DNA of 64,000 nt from Bradyrhizobium quebecense (GCF_013373795.3 NZ_CP088022.1:2356001-2420000), one strand, 5' to 3'; numbered from the stretch's first letter, positions 9,250 through 19,076 are shown. Made by a program: numbers and translations. The notes: a model not told the origin generated them from the sequence alone.

Positions 9250-10671
9250 CTAGTTGTTTTTCTGACCCGGCATCGGCTTGGCGCTCACAATGTCGTCAGC
9301 TTTGACCCAGCCGGGCGTGCCGATCGCAAACCGCGTCTTGGCGCGCGACGCCAGTTCGCGGGCGGTCTTGTTGTCGCCGCGGAGATAGGCGGCCTGCGCC
9401 GAGGCAAGGTCGGCCTGGGCATAGTCGCCCTTGCGGCCATAGGCCATCGCGAGCTGGGTATAGCCGAGCGGCGCCTCGGGCTCGCGCGCCACGGCGGCGC
9501 GCAGCATGTTGATCGCATCGTCGGTGTAGGCCTTGTTGTCGGAGGCGACCAGCGCCTGGCCGAGCAGCATCTCGATCAGCGGCGAGCTGCCGGAGAGCTG
9601 CACCGCGCGGCGCAACGGCGCGATGGCCTCCGCCGGCCGGCCGCCTTCGAGCAGCGCCTGGCCGCGCAATTCGTAGAAATAGGGATTGTTGGGCTGGACC
9701 TGGATCAAGCCGTCGATCTGCGCGATCGCCGAACGCAGATCGCCGTGCAGATAGGTGGTGATCGCGCGCGCATAACGCGCCGGCAGGCTGGTGTTGGACA
9801 GCGGATAGCGGCGGTAAACGGTGTCCTGACGCTCCATGAAGCCCGAGATCTTGGCGCGCATCATGTCGTGACGCAGCTGCAGCGCCGGATCGTCCTTCTT
9901 GTCCCAATAGGGGCTCGATCGCGCCAGGTCCTCCAGCGCGGAGACGCGGTCGACTGGCATCGGGTGCGATTGCAGATAGGGGTCGGCACCGCGCGCGGCG
10001 AACAGGCTCTCGTCGGTGAAGCGCTTGAACGTCTCGTACATGCCCTTGGCGGACTGGCCGGTCGCGTTCAGGAACTTGACGCCGGCGCGGTCGGCGTTTT
10101 CCTCCTGCTGGCGCTGATAGGAGAGCAGCGTGCGCTGAATGACCGACTGCGGCGCCGAGATCGCAGCGGCGCCGGCGCTGGAGAGGCCGTTCCCAACGCC
10201 GCCGCCCGCAGCGCCTGCGGCCAACGCACCGACGCCGAGCAGCATCGCGATGATCATCTGGGTCTGCGCCTGCGCGAGCTGCTCGCGCATCTTGGCAAGA
10301 TGACCGCCGGCCAGATGGCCGGTTTCATGCGCCAGCACGCCGATGATCTGGTTCGGCGTCTCCGATTGCAGCAGCGCGCCGTAATTGACGAAGATGCGGC
10401 GGCCGTCGGCAACGAAGGCGTTGAACGAGCCCTCGTTGATGATCACGATCTGGATGTTCTGCTTCTCGAGACCGGCGGCGCGCAGGATCGGCCTGGTATA
10501 TTCGCGCAGCAGCTGCTCGGACTCGGTGTCGCGCAGCACCGGCGGGCCCTTCTGCTGGGCCCGCGCAGGGACGACGGGGCCAACGGCGAGTGCAACCGCG
10601 GTCAGCAATGCGGTGAACTTGAACGCAGAAGGCTTGAGGGTCCTGGCGCGAAGCGCGTGGCGAAACAGCAT
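9250..10671 (-). CDS. M48-family zinc metalloprotease with TPR-like repeats (BepA/YfgC-like)
   Basis: Probably a periplasmic quality-control protease for outer-membrane proteins. The 473-residue precursor has an N-terminal hydrophobic segment (about 18-38, ending PARAQQ). The M48 domain has the zinc motif H115-E-T-G-H119 (GVLAHETGHLAGGH) and the third ligand region QQEENADRAGVKFLN. A hydrophobic alanine/glycine segment follows at about 140-170. The C-terminal half contains helical TPR-like repeats (PYFYELRGQALLEGGRPAEAIAPL, EAPLGYTQLAMAYGRKGDYAQAD). This matches BepA in order and length. Confidence 0.92.
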   Translation of the reverse strand: MLFRHALRARTLKPSAFKFTALLTAVALAVGPVVPARAQQKGPPVLRDTESEQLLREYTRPILRAAGLEKQNIQIVIINEGSFNAFVADGRRIFVNYGALLQSETPNQIIGVLAHETGHLAGGHLAKMREQLAQAQTQMIIAMLLGVGALAAGAAGGGVGNGLSSAGAAAISAPQSVIQRTLLSYQRQQEENADRAGVKFLNATGQSAKGMYETFKRFTDESLFAARGADPYLQSHPMPVDRVSALEDLARSSPYWDKKDDPALQLRHDMMRAKISGFMERQDTVYRRYPLSNTSLPARYARAITTYLHGDLRSAIAQIDGLIQVQPNNPYFYELRGQALLEGGRPAEAIAPLRRAVQLSGSSPLIEMLLGQALVASDNKAYTDDAINMLRAAVAREPEAPLGYTQLAMAYGRKGDYAQADLASAQAAYLRGDNKTARELASRAKTRFAIGTPGWVKADDIVSAKPMPGQKNN

Positions 10672-10897
10672 GGGCGATCTATCGGCGATGTCTGGCCGCG
10701 CCGCGGCAAGGTCCGGTTCCCGACCCGGAAGGATCAGGCGCGTGGCACAGTCTGTTGTTTTTGCAGTTCTTCTTCACGCGAACCGGGTATGCACTTGGCC
10801 TGAAAGCGTTATAAGGAGCCACCGAATGCGGCCAGTCTGGGGCGGTCGCCGGTATCGGAACCCGAATTCGGCAGCGGCCGTGCAATAGCAGAAATCC

Positions 10898-12085
10898 ATG
10901 CGTGAAGCGACAGCGAGAGACCGTGTGAGCAGCCTTTTGACAGCGTCCGGCCGGAGCGATGTTCCACCGTTCATGGTGATGGACGTGATGGCCGCGGCGG
11001 CGCGAATCGAGGCCGCGGGCGGCCATGTCATCCACATGGAGGTGGGGCAGCCCGCCGAGGGTGCGCCGAAGCCGGCGGTCGCAGCCGCACAGGCCGCGCT
11101 TGGCGGCGGGCGGATCGACTACACCTCGGCGCTCGGCATTCCCAGTCTGCGCGCGCGCATCGCCCGGCACTACCGCGACACGTATAACTGTGCGGTCGAT
11201 GCTGAGCGCATCATCGTCACCACGGGCTCGTCGGGCGGGTTCATCCTGGCGTTTCTTGCGATGTTCGAGCCGGGCGACCGGGTCGCCGTCACCGTGCCGG
11301 GCTATCCGCCTTACCGGCACATCCTGACCGCGCTCGGCTGCGAGCCGGTGCTGATCGAGACCTCCGGCGACACCCGTCATGCGCTGACCGGGGAGGCGCT
11401 GCTGGCCGCCCATCGCAAGGCGCCGCTGAAGGGCGTGCTGGTCGGCAGCCCTGCGAATCCGACCGGCACGATGATGTCGCGCGAGGCGCTGTTGAACCTG
11501 ATGGCCGCCGCCGACAGCGCGGGCATCCGCTTCATCTCCGACGAGATCTATCACGGCCTCGACTACGCATTTCCTGCGGTGACGGCGGCGGAACTGTCGC
11601 CGAACGCGCTCGTGATCAACTCGTTCTCGAAGTACTTCTGCATGACCGGCTGGCGCGTCGGCTGGATGGTGGAGCCCGACGTGCTGGTGCGGCCGATCGA
11701 GCGGCTGCAGCAGAACCTGTCGATTTCGGTGCCGACCTTGTCGCAGATCGCCGCCGAGGCGGCCTTCGAGGGTCGCGAGGAGATGGAGGCGATCAAGCGC
11801 GGCTATCAGGAGAACCGCCGCATCCTGATCGAAGGCCTGCCCAAGGCCGGGCTGACCAAGTTCCTGCCGGCCGACGGCGCGTTCTATCTCTACGCCGACG
11901 TCTCCGACTTCACCGCCGACAGCTTCGCCTTCGCCAGCGAGATGCTCGAGAAGGCGCATGTCGCAGCGACCCCGGGCATCGATTTCGATCCGATCCACGG
12001 CCGCGCCTTCATCCGATTTTCCTATGCGCGTTCCGCGGCGGAGATGCAGGAAGCAGTTGCGCGGATCGCGCATTGGCTTAAATAG
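10898..12085 (+). CDS. PLP-dependent class I/II aminotransferase
   Basis: Transfers amino groups between an amino acid and a 2-oxo acid; the substrate cannot be read from sequence. The 395-residue protein has fold-type I landmarks: GQPAEGAPKPA, YTSALGIPSLRARIARHY, VTTGSSGGFILAF, SPANPTGTMMS, ISDEIYHGLDY and the cofactor lysine K245 in SFSKYFCMTGWRVGW. The C-terminal Arg for the carboxylate is in FIRFSYARS. ATG at 10898 and GTG at 10925 are both possible; GAGAG upstream of the GTG makes it a real alternative. Transcribed divergently from the M48 protease gene. Confidence 0.9.
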   Translation: MREATARDRVSSLLTASGRSDVPPFMVMDVMAAAARIEAAGGHVIHMEVGQPAEGAPKPAVAAAQAALGGGRIDYTSALGIPSLRARIARHYRDTYNCAVDAERIIVTTGSSGGFILAFLAMFEPGDRVAVTVPGYPPYRHILTALGCEPVLIETSGDTRHALTGEALLAAHRKAPLKGVLVGSPANPTGTMMSREALLNLMAAADSAGIRFISDEIYHGLDYAFPAVTAAELSPNALVINSFSKYFCMTGWRVGWMVEPDVLVRPIERLQQNLSISVPTLSQIAAEAAFEGREEMEAIKRGYQENRRILIEGLPKAGLTKFLPADGAFYLYADVSDFTADSFAFASEMLEKAHVAATPGIDFDPIHGRAFIRFSYARSAAEMQEAVARIAHWLK

Positions 12086-12222
12086 CCCGCAATCTTCGAG
12101 AGCCCTCGGTCTTGTCGGTTGGATCGGTCTCGCAAGCGCTGGCCCCGGTTTCGGCGGAGCAGCACGCGACAGATCGCCGCGGATAAACGGCAGGGCCGAC
12201 ACAGTTCCATTTGACTTGAACG

Positions 12223-12239
12223 GCCAAGTTGATCTTGGC
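12223..12239. promoter_or_regulatory. Candidate operator upstream of dctA
   Basis: A perfect inverted repeat, GCCAAG-TTGAT-CTTGGC, 31 bases before the dctA start and just downstream of TTGACT at 12211. Its position fits a repressor or activator site. No convincing sigma-54 (-24/-12) promoter, the known mode for rhizobial dctA, was found here. This is inference from symmetry only. Confidence 0.35.
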
Positions 12240-12270
12240 TATTTCCGCCATTTCTGAGGGGGAGTGACAC

Positions 12271-13605
12271 ATGGCAGCGGCAACCGTTGCCACGGCTTCA
12301 CCGGCGTCTGCCGGTAGCAAGCCGTGGTACAAGATTCTCTACGTCCAGGTTCTGATCGCGATCGTGCTCGGCGCGCTAGTCGGCTGGTTGTGGCCCGGCA
12401 TTGCCACCAACGAGTGGATCAAGGCGCTCGGCGACGGCTTCATCAAGCTGATCAAGATGGTGATCGCGCCGATCATCTTCTGCACCGTGGTGTCCGGCAT
12501 CGCCCACATCCAGGATGCCAAGAAGGTCGGCCGCATCGGCGTCAAGGCGCTGGTCTATTTCGAGGTGGTCTCGACCTTCGCGCTGGTGATCGGATTGCTC
12601 ATCGGCAATATCGTGAAGCCGGGCGCGGGCTTCGGCAATGCGGCGGCGAACGCGCAGGCGGTTGCCGGCTATGCCAAGCAGGCGGAGGCGCAGAAGAGCG
12701 TCGACTTCGTGCTGCACATCATTCCGGACACCGTGGTGGGCGCCTTCGCGCAGGGCGAGATCCTGCAGGTGCTGCTGTTCTCGGTGCTGTTCGGCTTTGC
12801 GATCATGGGCCTCGGCGAGCGCGGCCACACCATCCGCTCGTTCATCGACGACGCTGCGCATGCGGTGTTCGGCGTGATCTCGATCGTGATGCGGGCGGCG
12901 CCGATCGGTGCGTTCGGCGCGATGGCCTTTACCATCGGCAAGTTCGGCACCGGCGCGATCCTCAATCTGATGGGGCTGATTGCGACGTTCTATCTGACCG
13001 CCGCGCTGTTCGTCCTCGTGGTGCTCGGCATCATCGCGCGGATCGCCGGGTTCTCGATCTTCAGGTTCCTGGCCTACATCAAGGACGAGCTCCTGATCGT
13101 GCTCGGCACCTCGTCCTCCGAGAGCGCGCTGCCGTCATTGATGGAGAAGCTCGAACGTCTCGGCTGCTCGAAGTCGGTGGTCGGTCTCGTGGTGCCCACG
13201 GGCTATTCGTTCAACCTCGACGGCACCAACATCTACATGACGCTGGCGACGTTGTTCATCGCGCAGGCGCTGGGCTACGATCTCTCGTTCAGCCAGCAGC
13301 TCACGATCCTGGTGGTGGCGATGCTGACCTCGAAGGGTGCCTCCGGCATCACCGGCGCGGGGTTCATCACGCTGGCGGCGACCCTTGCGGTGGTCGATCC
13401 GCGGCTGGTGCCGGGCATGGCGATCGTGCTCGGCATCGACAAGTTCATGAGCGAATGCCGCGCGCTGACCAATCTGTGCGGCAACGGCGTCGCCTGCGTG
13501 ATCGTCGCCTGGTGGGAGGGCGAACTCGACCGCGACAAGCTCAATGCCAACCTTTCCCGGCAGATCGACCCGACCGACATGGAGACCGCGCTGACGACGG
13601 ACTGA
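12271..13605 (+). CDS. dctA: C4-dicarboxylate transporter DctA
   Basis: A proton- or sodium-coupled symporter for succinate, fumarate and malate in the inner membrane, of the DAACS family; in rhizobia it is the carbon supply route of bacteroids. The 444-residue protein has multiple membrane segments starting at about 22-40 ([21 protein letters not shown]). The family motifs are [16 protein letters not shown], the serine-rich hairpin [26 protein letters not shown] in the substrate site and [22 protein letters not shown] at the end. A strong GGGGGAG lies 8 bases before the ATG. No dctBD regulators are adjacent, so regulation would be in trans. Confidence 0.95.
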   Translation: MAAATVATASPASAGSKPWYKILYVQVLIAIVLGALVGWLWPGIATNEWIKALGDGFIKLIKMVIAPIIFCTVVSGIAHIQDAKKVGRIGVKALVYFEVVSTFALVIGLLIGNIVKPGAGFGNAAANAQAVAGYAKQAEAQKSVDFVLHIIPDTVVGAFAQGEILQVLLFSVLFGFAIMGLGERGHTIRSFIDDAAHAVFGVISIVMRAAPIGAFGAMAFTIGKFGTGAILNLMGLIATFYLTAALFVLVVLGIIARIAGFSIFRFLAYIKDELLIVLGTSSSESALPSLMEKLERLGCSKSVVGLVVPTGYSFNLDGTNIYMTLATLFIAQALGYDLSFSQQLTILVVAMLTSKGASGITGAGFITLAATLAVVDPRLVPGMAIVLGIDKFMSECRALTNLCGNGVACVIVAWWEGELDRDKLNANLSRQIDPTDMETALTTD

Positions 13606-13649
13606 TCCAACATGAACTTGGATCGAAGAGCTTTGGCGACGAGCTCGCT

Positions 13650-13773
13650 TCACCTCTCCCCATTGGGGAGAGGTCGATTTGCGAAGCAAATCGGGTGAGG
13701 GGACGCAGCTCTCACGAGAGACCGTAACGCCTCGCCCGGCGCTACGCGCCGACCTCTCCCAAGGGAGAGGTGA
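13650..13773. repeat. Dispersed palindromic repeat (CACCTCTCCC...GGGAGAGGTG)
   Basis: Outer arms CACCTCTCCC (13651) and GGGAGAGGTG (13763) enclose two smaller hairpins, CTCCCCATTGGGGAG and GATTTGCGAAGCAAATC, plus CGCCCGGCGCTACGCGCC. It lies between the convergent dctA and FAD-oxidase genes and could fold and help terminate both. This layout is typical of the dispersed intergenic repeats of Bradyrhizobium; other copies are outside the window. Confidence 0.75.
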
Positions 13774-13814
13774 ACCTCCGCTGCCGATCCAATTCGACCT
13801 GATCTCGTCACGCT

Positions 13815-15047
13815 TTAGAACCGGTCCAGCCGATACGGCGAGGTGTCCACGGAGGATGCCTCGCCGTTCATCGTTTCGGCCAGCACCCGTGCCGTCGCCG
13901 GGCCGAGCGTAAAGCCCTGATGGCCGTGACCGAAATTCACCCATAGCCCGCGATGGCGCGGCGCAGGCCCGAGCACCGGCAGCATGTCGGTAGTGCAGGG
14001 GCGGGTGCCGAACCACGGCTCGGGCTCGACACGGCCGCCGATCTCGATCAGCTCGCGTGCGGCCGCCTCGGCATGGCCAAGCTGGATCGGCGTCGCCGGC
14101 GCATCCGGACTGGTCAGCTCTGCGCCGGTCGTGATGCGGATCCCCTTGGCCATGGGCGCCATCGCATATCCATTCGCTGTGTCGACCAGCGGCAGGTCGA
14201 GCGAGCGGCCGCCCTGATAGTGCATATGGTAGCCGCGCTTGCGCACCAGCGGGATCCGGTAGCCGAACTTGCGCAGCAATTGCGGTGACCACGGCCCGAG
14301 CGTCACGACGACATGGGCGGCATCGATCCGGCCGCCGGTGGTGTCGACCGACCAGCCGGTTGCGGTCTCCGTCAGCGTCTGCGCGTCGCCGCGCAGCAGC
14401 GTTCCGCCGAGACGCTCGAACAATCCGGCATAGGCCGAAACCAGACCGCCGGGGTCCGACACGGTCCAGGGCCCGAGCCAGTGAATGGCACCGGGGAGGT
14501 CGTCGCGCAGCAATGGCTCCGCCTTGGCGAGCTCGCTGCCGTCAAGCACGCGAAACTGCACGCCGAAATCACGCCGGTTCTCTTCGGCGACTGCGATCGC
14601 CTGCTCCAGGGCCGCCGGGTCGCGATGCAGCAGGCGATAGCCGGCGCGGCGGATCAGATTGTCGGCATGCGCATCGCGGATCAGCGTGTCGTGCTCGGCC
14701 GCGGCGTAGGCGATCAGGCGCGCCCAGGCGATGGTGGCTTCGCGGTGCCGCTCGGGCGTCGAGTTCCACCAATAGCGCAGCAGCGGACCGGCGTGCCGGG
14801 GCAACGATGCCAGGCGATAGCGTACGTCGTTGGTGCGCCCCATCGCGATCCTGGCGAGCGTGGCCGGATCGCGCGGCATCGGATAGGGCCGCACCGCCTC
14901 GCTCTGAATGATGCCGGCATTGCCGTAGCTGGTTTCGCGGCCCGGTTCCTTGCGGTCGACGAGCGTCACCGACCAGCCGCGGCGTTGCAGGTGCAGCGCC
15001 GTGCTGACACCCACCATGCCGCCGCCAAGAACGATCGCGCTTTGCAT
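13815..15047 (-). CDS. FAD-dependent amino-acid oxidoreductase, DadA-like
   Basis: Probably oxidatively deaminates a D-amino acid and feeds electrons to the respiratory chain. The 410-residue DAO-family protein has an N-terminal Rossmann FAD site, IVLGGGMVGVSTALHLQRRGWSVTLVDR. Then come ETSYGNAGIIQSEAV, typical of DadA, a mid-domain substrate lid, VVVTLGPWSPQLL and the C-terminal FAD-closing GTRPCTTDMLPVLGPAPRHRGLWVNFGHGHQGFTLGP. The dadX or racemase neighbour seen in some genomes is absent. It converges with dctA, separated by the palindromic repeat. Confidence 0.88.
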   Translation of the reverse strand: MQSAIVLGGGMVGVSTALHLQRRGWSVTLVDRKEPGRETSYGNAGIIQSEAVRPYPMPRDPATLARIAMGRTNDVRYRLASLPRHAGPLLRYWWNSTPERHREATIAWARLIAYAAAEHDTLIRDAHADNLIRRAGYRLLHRDPAALEQAIAVAEENRRDFGVQFRVLDGSELAKAEPLLRDDLPGAIHWLGPWTVSDPGGLVSAYAGLFERLGGTLLRGDAQTLTETATGWSVDTTGGRIDAAHVVVTLGPWSPQLLRKFGYRIPLVRKRGYHMHYQGGRSLDLPLVDTANGYAMAPMAKGIRITTGAELTSPDAPATPIQLGHAEAAARELIEIGGRVEPEPWFGTRPCTTDMLPVLGPAPRHRGLWVNFGHGHQGFTLGPATARVLAETMNGEASSVDTSPYRLDRF

Positions 15048-15109
15048 TGGGATCCGTCTCCGTCAGGCTCCGTCACGCCGCGTCTGACGAACGGATGGCC
15101 TGTCCAATA

Positions 15110-15137
15110 AAAACGCCCGGCGTGAACCGGGCGTTTT
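15110..15137 (-). terminator. Rho-independent terminator after rne
   Basis: AAAACGCCCGG and its perfect complement around a 6-base loop, giving TTTT after the stem on the minus strand. It lies 16 bases beyond the rne stop. Confidence 0.85.
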
Positions 15138-15152
15138 GACTTCCAGGTGGTG

Positions 15153-18100
15153 CTAGTTGCCGCCGCCGCCGAAGCGGCGCGACCACCAGCCCTTGCGGGC
15201 CGGAGCCTCGGCCGTGGTGGCGTCCGGTGCGGACTGCGAGGCAGAGGCTGCGGGTTCAGGGGCGGGGGCAGGTTCCTCCGCCGGGCTCTGAGCCAGCGCC
15301 GGTGTCGTCTCGGGTTGCGGGCTCGATGCGAAGCTGACCTTTTCGCGCACCGTCGAGCGGCGCCGCTGCGCGCGGTCGCTTTCGGCTGTGTCCTCGGCGG
15401 CAGGTGCTGCAACGGGTTCGGGTTCGGGCACCGTGATCGCCTCAACCGGCACGGCCTCGATCGGCTGCCATTCCGTCGGCTGTGCAAACAGCTCGGGCTG
15501 CACGAGCGAGGGGGCCGGCTCCGCGTCGTGGCTATCGAAATCGGCGACTGCGTCCGCGGCTTCAGGTGCTGCCACCGGGCTCAGCTCATCGGAGATCGAT
15601 CCGGCAAGACCGTCATCGGGTCCGCCAGTGCCGCGCCGGCGGCGGCCGCCACGGCGTCCGCGGCGCCGCGGGCGGCGATCGCCGTTGCCGGCCTGGTCGT
15701 CGCGGGCAGCGCCCTGGGCTTCGTCGCCTTCGTCCTCATCGCCTTCGGCTTCGCCCGCGGCAACCACCTCGGTGCCATCGGGCAGGACATGCATCAGATC
15801 GCCGTCCTCGCGCGGCGGCTGAACACCGTCACGCGCCTCGTTGGCGCCTCCACGGCCGCGGCGCCGACGGCGGCGCTTGCGGCGCTGGCCGTCGCCTTCG
15901 CCCTCAGCGGCGCCTGCTTCCTCGCCGCCCGCCCGGTCGTCGACGAGCCCTTCGGTCTCGTCGGTCTCGATCTCGGCCTCGTATTCGAACAGTTCTTCCT
16001 CGTCATCCGCCTCATCGACCTGCGCCGGCGCAGCGGCAGCTTGCGCGGCAAGCAGCGCCTTGGCGGCTTCGAGCGTATGCACCTGCTCGCCGCGATCGAT
16101 GACGTAGGATTGCTGGCCGTGCACGGTGGCGTCGGCGACGACCGACAGCGAGACTCGGAAGGATTCCTCGAGGTCGCGCAGATGGCCGCGCTTGTGGTTG
16201 AGCACGTAGAGCGCGACGTCGGTGCGGGTGCGGACCACCAGATTGTGGGTCGCGCCCTTCATCAGGATTTCCTCGATGCCGCGCAGGAGCTGCAGCGCCA
16301 CCGACGAGACCGAGCGGACGTGACCGCTTCCGCCGCATTGCGGGCAGGGCTCGGTCGAGTTCTCCAGCATGCTGGCGCGGATGCGCTGGCGCGACATTTC
16401 CAAGAGGCCGAAATGCGAGATGCGGCCGACCTGGATCCGCGCACGGTCCTGGCGCAGGCAGTCGGACAGCTTGCGCTCGACCGCGCGGTTGTTGCGCTTC
16501 TCGTCCATGTCGATGAAGTCGATGACGATCAGGCCCGCGAGGTCGCGCAAACGCAATTGACGCGCAACCTCTTCCGCGGCTTCCAGATTGGTCTTGAGCG
16601 CGGTGTCCTCGATATGGTGTTCGCGCGTGGCGCGACCGGAGTTGACGTCGATCGAGACCAGCGCCTCGGTCTGGTTGATCACGATGTAGCCGCCGGAGCG
16701 CAACTGCACGGTCGGCGAGAACATTGCGTCGAGCTGGCTTTCGACGCCCATGCGCGAGAACAACGGCTGGCCGTCGCGATATTGCTTCACCGCGCGCACA
16801 TTGGCCGGCATCAGCATCTTCATGAAGTCGCGCGCTTCGCGGTAGCCCGCTTCGCCCGCCACCTGAATCTCGTCGATTTCCTTGTTGTAGAGGTCGCGCA
16901 GCGAGCGCTTGATCAGCGAGCCTTCCTCGTAGACCAGGGTCGGCGCCTGCGACTTCAGGGTCAGGTCGCGCACCGTCTCCCACATCCGGATCAGGTACTC
17001 GAAGTCGCGCTTGATCTCCGGCTTGCTGCGGGAGGCGCCGGCGGTACGCAGGATGATCCCCATGCCCTCGGGCACGTCGAGGTCCTGCACCACTTCCTTC
17101 AGCCGCGAGCGGTCCTGGGCGGAGGTGATCTTGCGGCTGATGCCGCCGCCACGCGCGGTGTTGGGCATCAGCACGGCATAACGGCCGGCGAGCGACAGAT
17201 AGGTGGTCAGCGCGGCGCCCTTGTTGCCGCGCTCTTCCTTGACGACCTGCACCAGCATCACCTGCCGGCGCTTGATCACTTCCTGGATCTTGTATTGGCG
17301 ACGGGGGCGGAACGCGCGCTCCGGAACCTCCTCGAGCACGTCGTCGCCGCCGACGGACTCGACGACATCCTCTTCCTCGCCTTCCTCGCCGTCATCCTCG
17401 TCGTCGTCTTCGCCGGCATCATCGCCATGCCGAGCCTCGGGCGCGGCTCCGTCCGCAAGCGTTGCGTATTCGGCGACGCCGTGCTCATCGGCCGCGGCGT
17501 GGACTTCGTCGGCAGCCACATGCGGCGCGTCGTCGGCATGCGCGGCGTTTTCCGCGACCTGCTCCTCATGGGTCCGCTCGGGCTCATGATTGACCTCGGC
17601 GGCCTCGACGAATTCCGGCGCAGCCGACGCAACGGAGGCTTCGACCACCGCGACGACGGGGTCGGACGGGGCGTCGGCGGCCTGCGCCTCGCTCGCTACG
17701 GGGGCGTGGTCGTGATCGTGCGCCTGATCATGGTCATGGTGGTCATGATCGTGATCATCGTGGCCATGATCGTCGTGACCATGGTCATGGTGATGCTCAT
17801 GCTCATGGTGATGCTCGTCGTCGTGATGCGCATGATCATGCGCCTCATGCTCGTGACCCTCATAGGCGGCCACGCCGTGCTCGTGATGCCCGGCATCGTG
17901 TTCATGATGCCCGGTATCGACGGGATGTTCGTGAGCCTCGGCTGCCGGCAGCGCCTGCGCGTCGCCTGCACCCTCGATCACCTCGCTCTGGACGCGGTCG
18001 CCATGGCCGCGGCGGCGGGCATTGCGATGGCGCGACCGGCGGCGATGGCCGCGGTTCTCGTGCTCTTCCTCGGCCTCGCGATGGGCGCGCTCGTCGGCTT

Positions 18101-18371
18101 CGATCAGCGCCTGACGATCGGCGACCGGGATCTGATAGTAGTCGGGATGGATTTCGCTGAAGGCCAGGAAGCCGTGCCGGTTGCCGCCATACTCGATGAA
18201 GGCAGCCTGCAGCGACGGCTCTACGCGCGTAACCTTGGCGAGGTAAATGTTGCCGCGCAGTTGTTTGCGCTGGGCGGTCTCGAAATCAAACTCTTCGACG
18301 CGATTGCCACGGACCACGACGACCCGGGTCTCTTCCGGGTGGGTGGCATCGATCAACATCTTGTTGGGCAT
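15153..18371 (-). CDS. rne: Ribonuclease E/G with large His/Asp-rich insertion in the S1 domain
   Basis: The endonuclease core of mRNA decay and rRNA/tRNA processing. The 1072-residue protein starts with the S1-type segment (MPNKMLIDATHPEETRVVVVRGNRVEEF, then KVTRVEPSLQAAFIEYGGNRHGFLAFSEIHPDYY). That domain is split by an insertion at about residues 87-355. The insertion has an Arg patch at 108-121, a His/Asp/Glu-rich stretch at 146-222, and an acidic Asp/Glu tract at 318-340. The core resumes at RPRRQYKIQEVIKRRQVMLVQVVKEERGNKGAALT. Catalytic aspartates lie in VSIDVNSGRAT and VIDFIDMDEKRN, and the zinc-link Cys pair in EPCPQCGGSGH. The C-terminus (from about 790) is acidic then Arg-rich, expected to bind RNA and partners. 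Confidence 0.96.
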   Translation of the reverse strand: MPNKMLIDATHPEETRVVVVRGNRVEEFDFETAQRKQLRGNIYLAKVTRVEPSLQAAFIEYGGNRHGFLAFSEIHPDYYQIPVADRQALIEADERAHREAEEEHENRGHRRRSRHRNARRRGHGDRVQSEVIEGAGDAQALPAAEAHEHPVDTGHHEHDAGHHEHGVAAYEGHEHEAHDHAHHDDEHHHEHEHHHDHGHDDHGHDDHDHDHHDHDQAHDHDHAPVASEAQAADAPSDPVVAVVEASVASAAPEFVEAAEVNHEPERTHEEQVAENAAHADDAPHVAADEVHAAADEHGVAEYATLADGAAPEARHGDDAGEDDDEDDGEEGEEEDVVESVGGDDVLEEVPERAFRPRRQYKIQEVIKRRQVMLVQVVKEERGNKGAALTTYLSLAGRYAVLMPNTARGGGISRKITSAQDRSRLKEVVQDLDVPEGMGIILRTAGASRSKPEIKRDFEYLIRMWETVRDLTLKSQAPTLVYEEGSLIKRSLRDLYNKEIDEIQVAGEAGYREARDFMKMLMPANVRAVKQYRDGQPLFSRMGVESQLDAMFSPTVQLRSGGYIVINQTEALVSIDVNSGRATREHHIEDTALKTNLEAAEEVARQLRLRDLAGLIVIDFIDMDEKRNNRAVERKLSDCLRQDRARIQVGRISHFGLLEMSRQRIRASMLENSTEPCPQCGGSGHVRSVSSVALQLLRGIEEILMKGATHNLVVRTRTDVALYVLNHKRGHLRDLEESFRVSLSVVADATVHGQQSYVIDRGEQVHTLEAAKALLAAQAAAAPAQVDEADDEEELFEYEAEIETDETEGLVDDRAGGEEAGAAEGEGDGQRRKRRRRRRGRGGANEARDGVQPPREDGDLMHVLPDGTEVVAAGEAEGDEDEGDEAQGAARDDQAGNGDRRPRRRGRRGGRRRRGTGGPDDGLAGSISDELSPVAAPEAADAVADFDSHDAEPAPSLVQPELFAQPTEWQPIEAVPVEAITVPEPEPVAAPAAEDTAESDRAQRRRSTVREKVSFASSPQPETTPALAQSPAEEPAPAPEPAASASQSAPDATTAEAPARKGWWSRRFGGGGN

Positions 18372-19076
18372 TTTGGAGCTCTTGACGGCGGCGGGCGCGG
18401 ATCATGGCAGGCGCAAATTGCGCCGCCCGGTGACGCGACGGTCCACCTGATTCGGGGGTGAGGGGAAGGCCAAAACGCGTCTCGCGGCGCAGCGCCGGAC
18501 GGGAACCCACCGGGATGATGCGACGGGCGAAGTTTTCACCTCGCGTCAGCGCGATCATTCGGGAGATCCTGGTCGGCAATGCAGTCTGGCGCATTAAGCG
18601 TCGGCCCGTCTAAACATGTTGGCGGCGAAATTGACCGCCGTATCTTTTGCTGAAGGCCTCGCCTGGCGCCGAAGCGCCTGCCGGCCATCGCATATCGAGG
18701 CCCCAAGGGGCCGGATAATCGGTTACGCCGTGTCTCAAACCGTCCCTCTGGCGAGGGAGTGTGTCTGGGACCGGACGCCGCTCGGGCTTGAATCCGCCTC
18801 TCCGTGTCAGCCGCGCGCGGCGCTGGCTGGGGAGGGACCGGAAAAACACGGCGGGATCTTCGATTTGGAAGGTTCCACCGTTGCACCGAGAGGCTGAACG
18901 CGACACAACCGGGAGTACTAGCCGTCAGCACTCCGTACATACGTGGATTGCCCGCCGCGTGCAAGGGAAGCGTCACGCCGCCGCAACACTCGGCTCTTTT
19001 CGCCCGCGCGCCATTAGGGTGCGATTAACCGTGTGGTTCTAATGCGGTAAGAAGCAGCTGGGAGGCTCCGAATCGG
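18372..19076. other. Long intergenic region: rne leader and divergent amidase promoter region
   Basis: About 700 bases between the divergent rne and amidase genes with no convincing protein-coding frame. Several short GC-rich inverted segments are present, such as GGCCCCAAGGGGCC near 18700 and CCCTCTGGCGAGGG near 18747. In other bacteria a long structured rne leader lets RNase E limit its own synthesis; a similar role here is inference. No terminator or tRNA was seen. Confidence 0.45.

Noticed and set aside
12100..12200. Sigma-54 (-24/-12) promoter for dctA
   Set aside because: The best match, TGGCCCCGGTTTCGGC, lacks the GC of the -12 element, so it was not called.
10679..12202. 507-codon frame opposite the aminotransferase
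   Set aside because: Shadow of the PLP enzyme frame, which contains the lysine motif and good codon use.
12324..13727. 467-codon frame inside dctA in another phase
   Set aside because: Arg/Gly/His-rich translation of the dctA sequence shifted by one base; no start signal.
17706..17936. Possible CRISPR or tandem repeat array (ATGATC/CATGGTC-like repeats)
   Set aside because: The repeats are codons of the His/Asp-rich tract in rne; no constant repeat-spacer pattern.
15147..18461. 1104-codon open frame on the plus strand opposite rne
   Set aside because: Mirror of rne. In GC-rich genomes antisense frames stay open; the sequence is low-complexity and the rne frame has all catalytic motifs.
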